Positions 61,213 to 64,000 of a DNA stretch of 64,000 nt are shown in pieces. How positions within the stretch are numbered: position 1 is the first letter of the stretch; the number at the start of each line of letters is the position of its first letter. Where the stretch lies: the NCBI RefSeq assembly GCF_002210105.1, contig NZ_AQQU01000001.1, positions 904,501 through 968,500 on the forward strand. The letters run 5' to 3'. Made by a program: the position numbers and the translations under genes. The notes under the pieces were generated by a model. That model was not told where the DNA came from. It worked only from the letters and a program-made list of their open reading frames with translations, and did not search any database. This DNA comes from Oceanicola sp. 22II-s10i (GTDB taxonomy: Bacteria > Pseudomonadota > Alphaproteobacteria > Rhodobacterales > Rhodobacteraceae).

Positions 61213-61941
61213 TCAGCCTGCCGAAATTCGCTCGATCACATTCTCAAGCCAGAATGCGGCGGCCGCATGACCGGTCACGTCGGTGACGAATTCCTGCCCT
61301 CGCGCGACCGCCCGCAAACGGTCGGGGGGCGTCCATCGTCCCGGTGCGCCGTGATAGCTCAGGCCTCTGTCGCGCAGCCATCCGGGCACCCGCCAGTCCG
61401 TCAACGCGGCGCCGGGCGCAGTCAGGCAGAGGGCGGGATCGGGTGGTGCACCGCAAGCGCCGGGGCCGACGTAGATCGTGTTCCCGGCGCCCCAGCCCGC
61501 CAGCGTGTGGGGATGCGCGAAGGACCCACCGAGCGGGGCGCGAGGGCCGTCTGCGTCGGCGGGGCTGAGAATCGCCTCGATCCGCATCCAGCCGAAAATC
61601 CGGTGATCGCGGCGCCCGTCGTGGTCGAACACGCCGAAGAAAAGGAAGACATCGCCCGGTCCGACGCCCTGGTTCTCCAGGTGGGACAGGGCAGCGCCGG
61701 TCTGGCCAAAGGCGACGCGGCCCGCGTGAAACTCCGGATCCGCATGGGCCAGCGCATCGCGGCGCACGCGCCCGCGGCTCTGGCGCTCGATCAGGTCGCC
61801 GAGGCCGAGGTCGTCATATGTGGTGAGGCTGCGCTCGAAGGGTGCGGGAATCGGCAGCGACAAGAGCCGCCCGTCGACGATGGGTGAGGCGCATCCGCCC
61901 GCCGCGCTGTCGACGCCCTTTCGGCTGAAGATGATCCGCAT
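61213..61941 (-). CDS. Nmad3 (nucleotide-modification-associated domain 3) family protein
   Basis: 242 aa. It begins MRIIFSRKGVDSAAGGCASP with GRLLSLPIPAP, and continues AGRVAFGQTGAALSHLENQGVGPGDVFLFFGVF and HRIFGWMRI, the conserved blocks I recall for the Nmad3 family. That family was described by comparative genomics of modified-base systems and is thought to act on or recognise modified nucleotides; the biochemistry is unknown. It stands alone, 72 bp downstream of leuD on the same strand, with no methylase, nuclease or phage gene nearby. Confidence 0.75.
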   Translation of the reverse strand: MRIIFSRKGVDSAAGGCASPIVDGRLLSLPIPAPFERSLTTYDDLGLGDLIERQSRGRVRRDALAHADPEFHAGRVAFGQTGAALSHLENQGVGPGDVFLFFGVFDHDGRRDHRIFGWMRIEAILSPADADGPRAPLGGSFAHPHTLAGWGAGNTIYVGPGACGAPPDPALCLTAPGAALTDWRVPGWLRDRGLSYHGAPGRWTPPDRLRAVARGQEFVTDVTGHAAAAFWLENVIERISAG

Positions 61942-61981
61942 GTCCCGCGCGTCCCGGTCAAGTGGCCCCGGGGGGGAAGTC

Positions 61982-62004
61982 GGCGGCCCGGTGACCGGGC
62001 CGCC
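61982..62004 (-). terminator. Palindromic hairpin after leuD
   Basis: GGCGGCCCGGT-G-ACCGGGCCGCC, 11-bp perfect arms, 9 bp beyond the leuD stop and 40 bp before the Nmad3 start. No U-tract on the minus strand. It would separate leuCD from the Nmad3 gene. Confidence 0.6.
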
Positions 62005-62013
62005 GGTATCAGG

Positions 62014-62619
62014 TCAGACCCAGGGACGGGCCTGCGAGGCCGAGGCCTCGAACGTGTCGATGGCCGCGCCTTTTTCCAGCGTCAGGCCGATGTCGTCGAG
62101 GCCCTCGAGCAGGCAGTGCTTGCGGAACGGGTCGATCTCGAAGTGGAACACCTCGCCGTCCGAGGCGGTGACGGTCTGCGCCTCGAGGTCGATCTCCATC
62201 CGGGCATTCGCACCTTTCTCGGCGTCCTTCATCAGCACCTCGACCTGCTCGGGCGGCAGCACGATGGGCAGCATCCCGTTCTTGAAGCAGTTGTTGAAGA
62301 AGATGTCCGCGAAGGAGGTCGAGATGACCACCTTGATGCCGAAATCCGCCAGCGCCCACGGGGCGTGTTCCCGCGACGAGCCGCAGCCGAAGTTGTCGCC
62401 CGCCACGAGGATCTGCGCCTCGCGATAGGCCGGCTTGTTCAGCACGAAATCGGGGATCTCGTTGCCCTGCCGGTCATAGCGCATCTCGTCGAACAGGTTC
62501 ACGCCGAGGCCCGACCGCTTGATCGTCTTCAGGAAGACCTTGGGGATGATCATGTCGGTGTCGATGTTGACCAGCGGCATGGGGGCCGCGATCCCGGAGA
62601 GTTTTTCGAACTTTTCCAT
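62014..62619 (-). CDS. leuD: 3-isopropylmalate dehydratase small subunit
   Basis: 201 aa partner of LeuC; isomerises 2- to 3-isopropylmalate in leucine biosynthesis. Family marks: [74 protein letters not shown]. Follows leuC by 11 bp. Confidence 0.97.
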   Translation of the reverse strand: MEKFEKLSGIAAPMPLVNIDTDMIIPKVFLKTIKRSGLGVNLFDEMRYDRQGNEIPDFVLNKPAYREAQILVAGDNFGCGSSREHAPWALADFGIKVVISTSFADIFFNNCFKNGMLPIVLPPEQVEVLMKDAEKGANARMEIDLEAQTVTASDGEVFHFEIDPFRKHCLLEGLDDIGLTLEKGAAIDTFEASASQARPWV

Positions 62620-62630
62620 ATGTCGGGTCC

Positions 62631-64000
<1,370 letters not shown>

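Overview
The window is high-GC (about two-thirds G+C) chromosomal DNA of an alphaproteobacterium, almost certainly a member of the Rhodobacteraceae/Roseobacter group. The evidence is a CenR-like response regulator, a serC-serA pair, the leuS-lptE-holA order, a DUF3576 lipoprotein, a trimeric-type alphaproteobacterial porin, a bacterial ALDH16, saccharopine-type lysine catabolism and an ectoine hydroxylase. The last suggests a marine or saline lifestyle. I see no prophage, transposase, CRISPR array, rRNA or plasmid functions. The DNA is gene-dense, with many ATGA start/stop overlaps.

Layout. 1-1.4 kb: the end of a Mn-type (SitA/SitB) ABC uptake operon, leaving the window on the left, behind two Fur/Mur-like palindromes. 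1.5-5.2 kb: deoC, a small secreted protein and a two-domain ALDH16. Both enzymes resemble animal homologues and together could turn deoxyribose-5-phosphate into glyceraldehyde-3-phosphate and acetate. 5.3-6.5 kb: an ArsR/SRPBCC/YCII operon. 6.5-11.5 kb: serine biosynthesis (serB, serC, serA) around a diheme cytochrome c, with a probable structured leader before serC and a 25-bp inverted repeat between serC and serA. 11.5-17.2 kb: a mini heme-copper-oxidase-like membrane protein, a cupin, a LysR regulator, a PPP phosphatase, a beta-helix membrane protein and a thiolase. 17.3-22.5 kb: two saccharopine dehydrogenases, a GST, an alpha/beta hydrolase, holA and lptE. 22.5-28.6 kb: leuS, a glycosyltransferase on the other strand, a DUF3576 lipoprotein, a porin and a short porin-like remnant. 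28.7-33.6 kb: yggS, ectD, a small secreted PEBP-like protein, an L,D-transpeptidase, ribA, cenR and a candidate small RNA. 33.6-40.6 kb: a MaoC-like protein, a flavin monooxygenase, a kinase-like ATPase and two small modules of a LysR regulator with divergent oxidoreductase genes. 40.6-48.4 kb: a six-gene peptide-type ABC operon carrying two phosphoesterases, with a divergent LysR. 48.4-55.9 kb: tRNA-Pro(CGG), an amidase, a MltB-type transglycosylase, prfB, mrcA and a DMT exporter. 55.9-64 kb: leuB and leuCD, separated by a LysR/epimerase pair, a nuclease-fold protein, a membrane protein and an Nmad3 protein.

The points most worth following are: (i) a candidate sRNA after cenR with its own possible promoter, an anti-Shine-Dalgarno-like CCUCCC linker and a strong terminator; (ii) a lone Nmad3 gene, from a family tied to nucleic-acid modification, inside the leucine region; (iii) a transporter/phosphoesterase operon that may import and hydrolyse a phosphoester; (iv) the deoC-ALDH16 operon; (v) a dispersed intergenic repeat present three times; and (vi) likely non-ATG starts (TTG for the cytochrome, CTG for the nuclease-fold protein).
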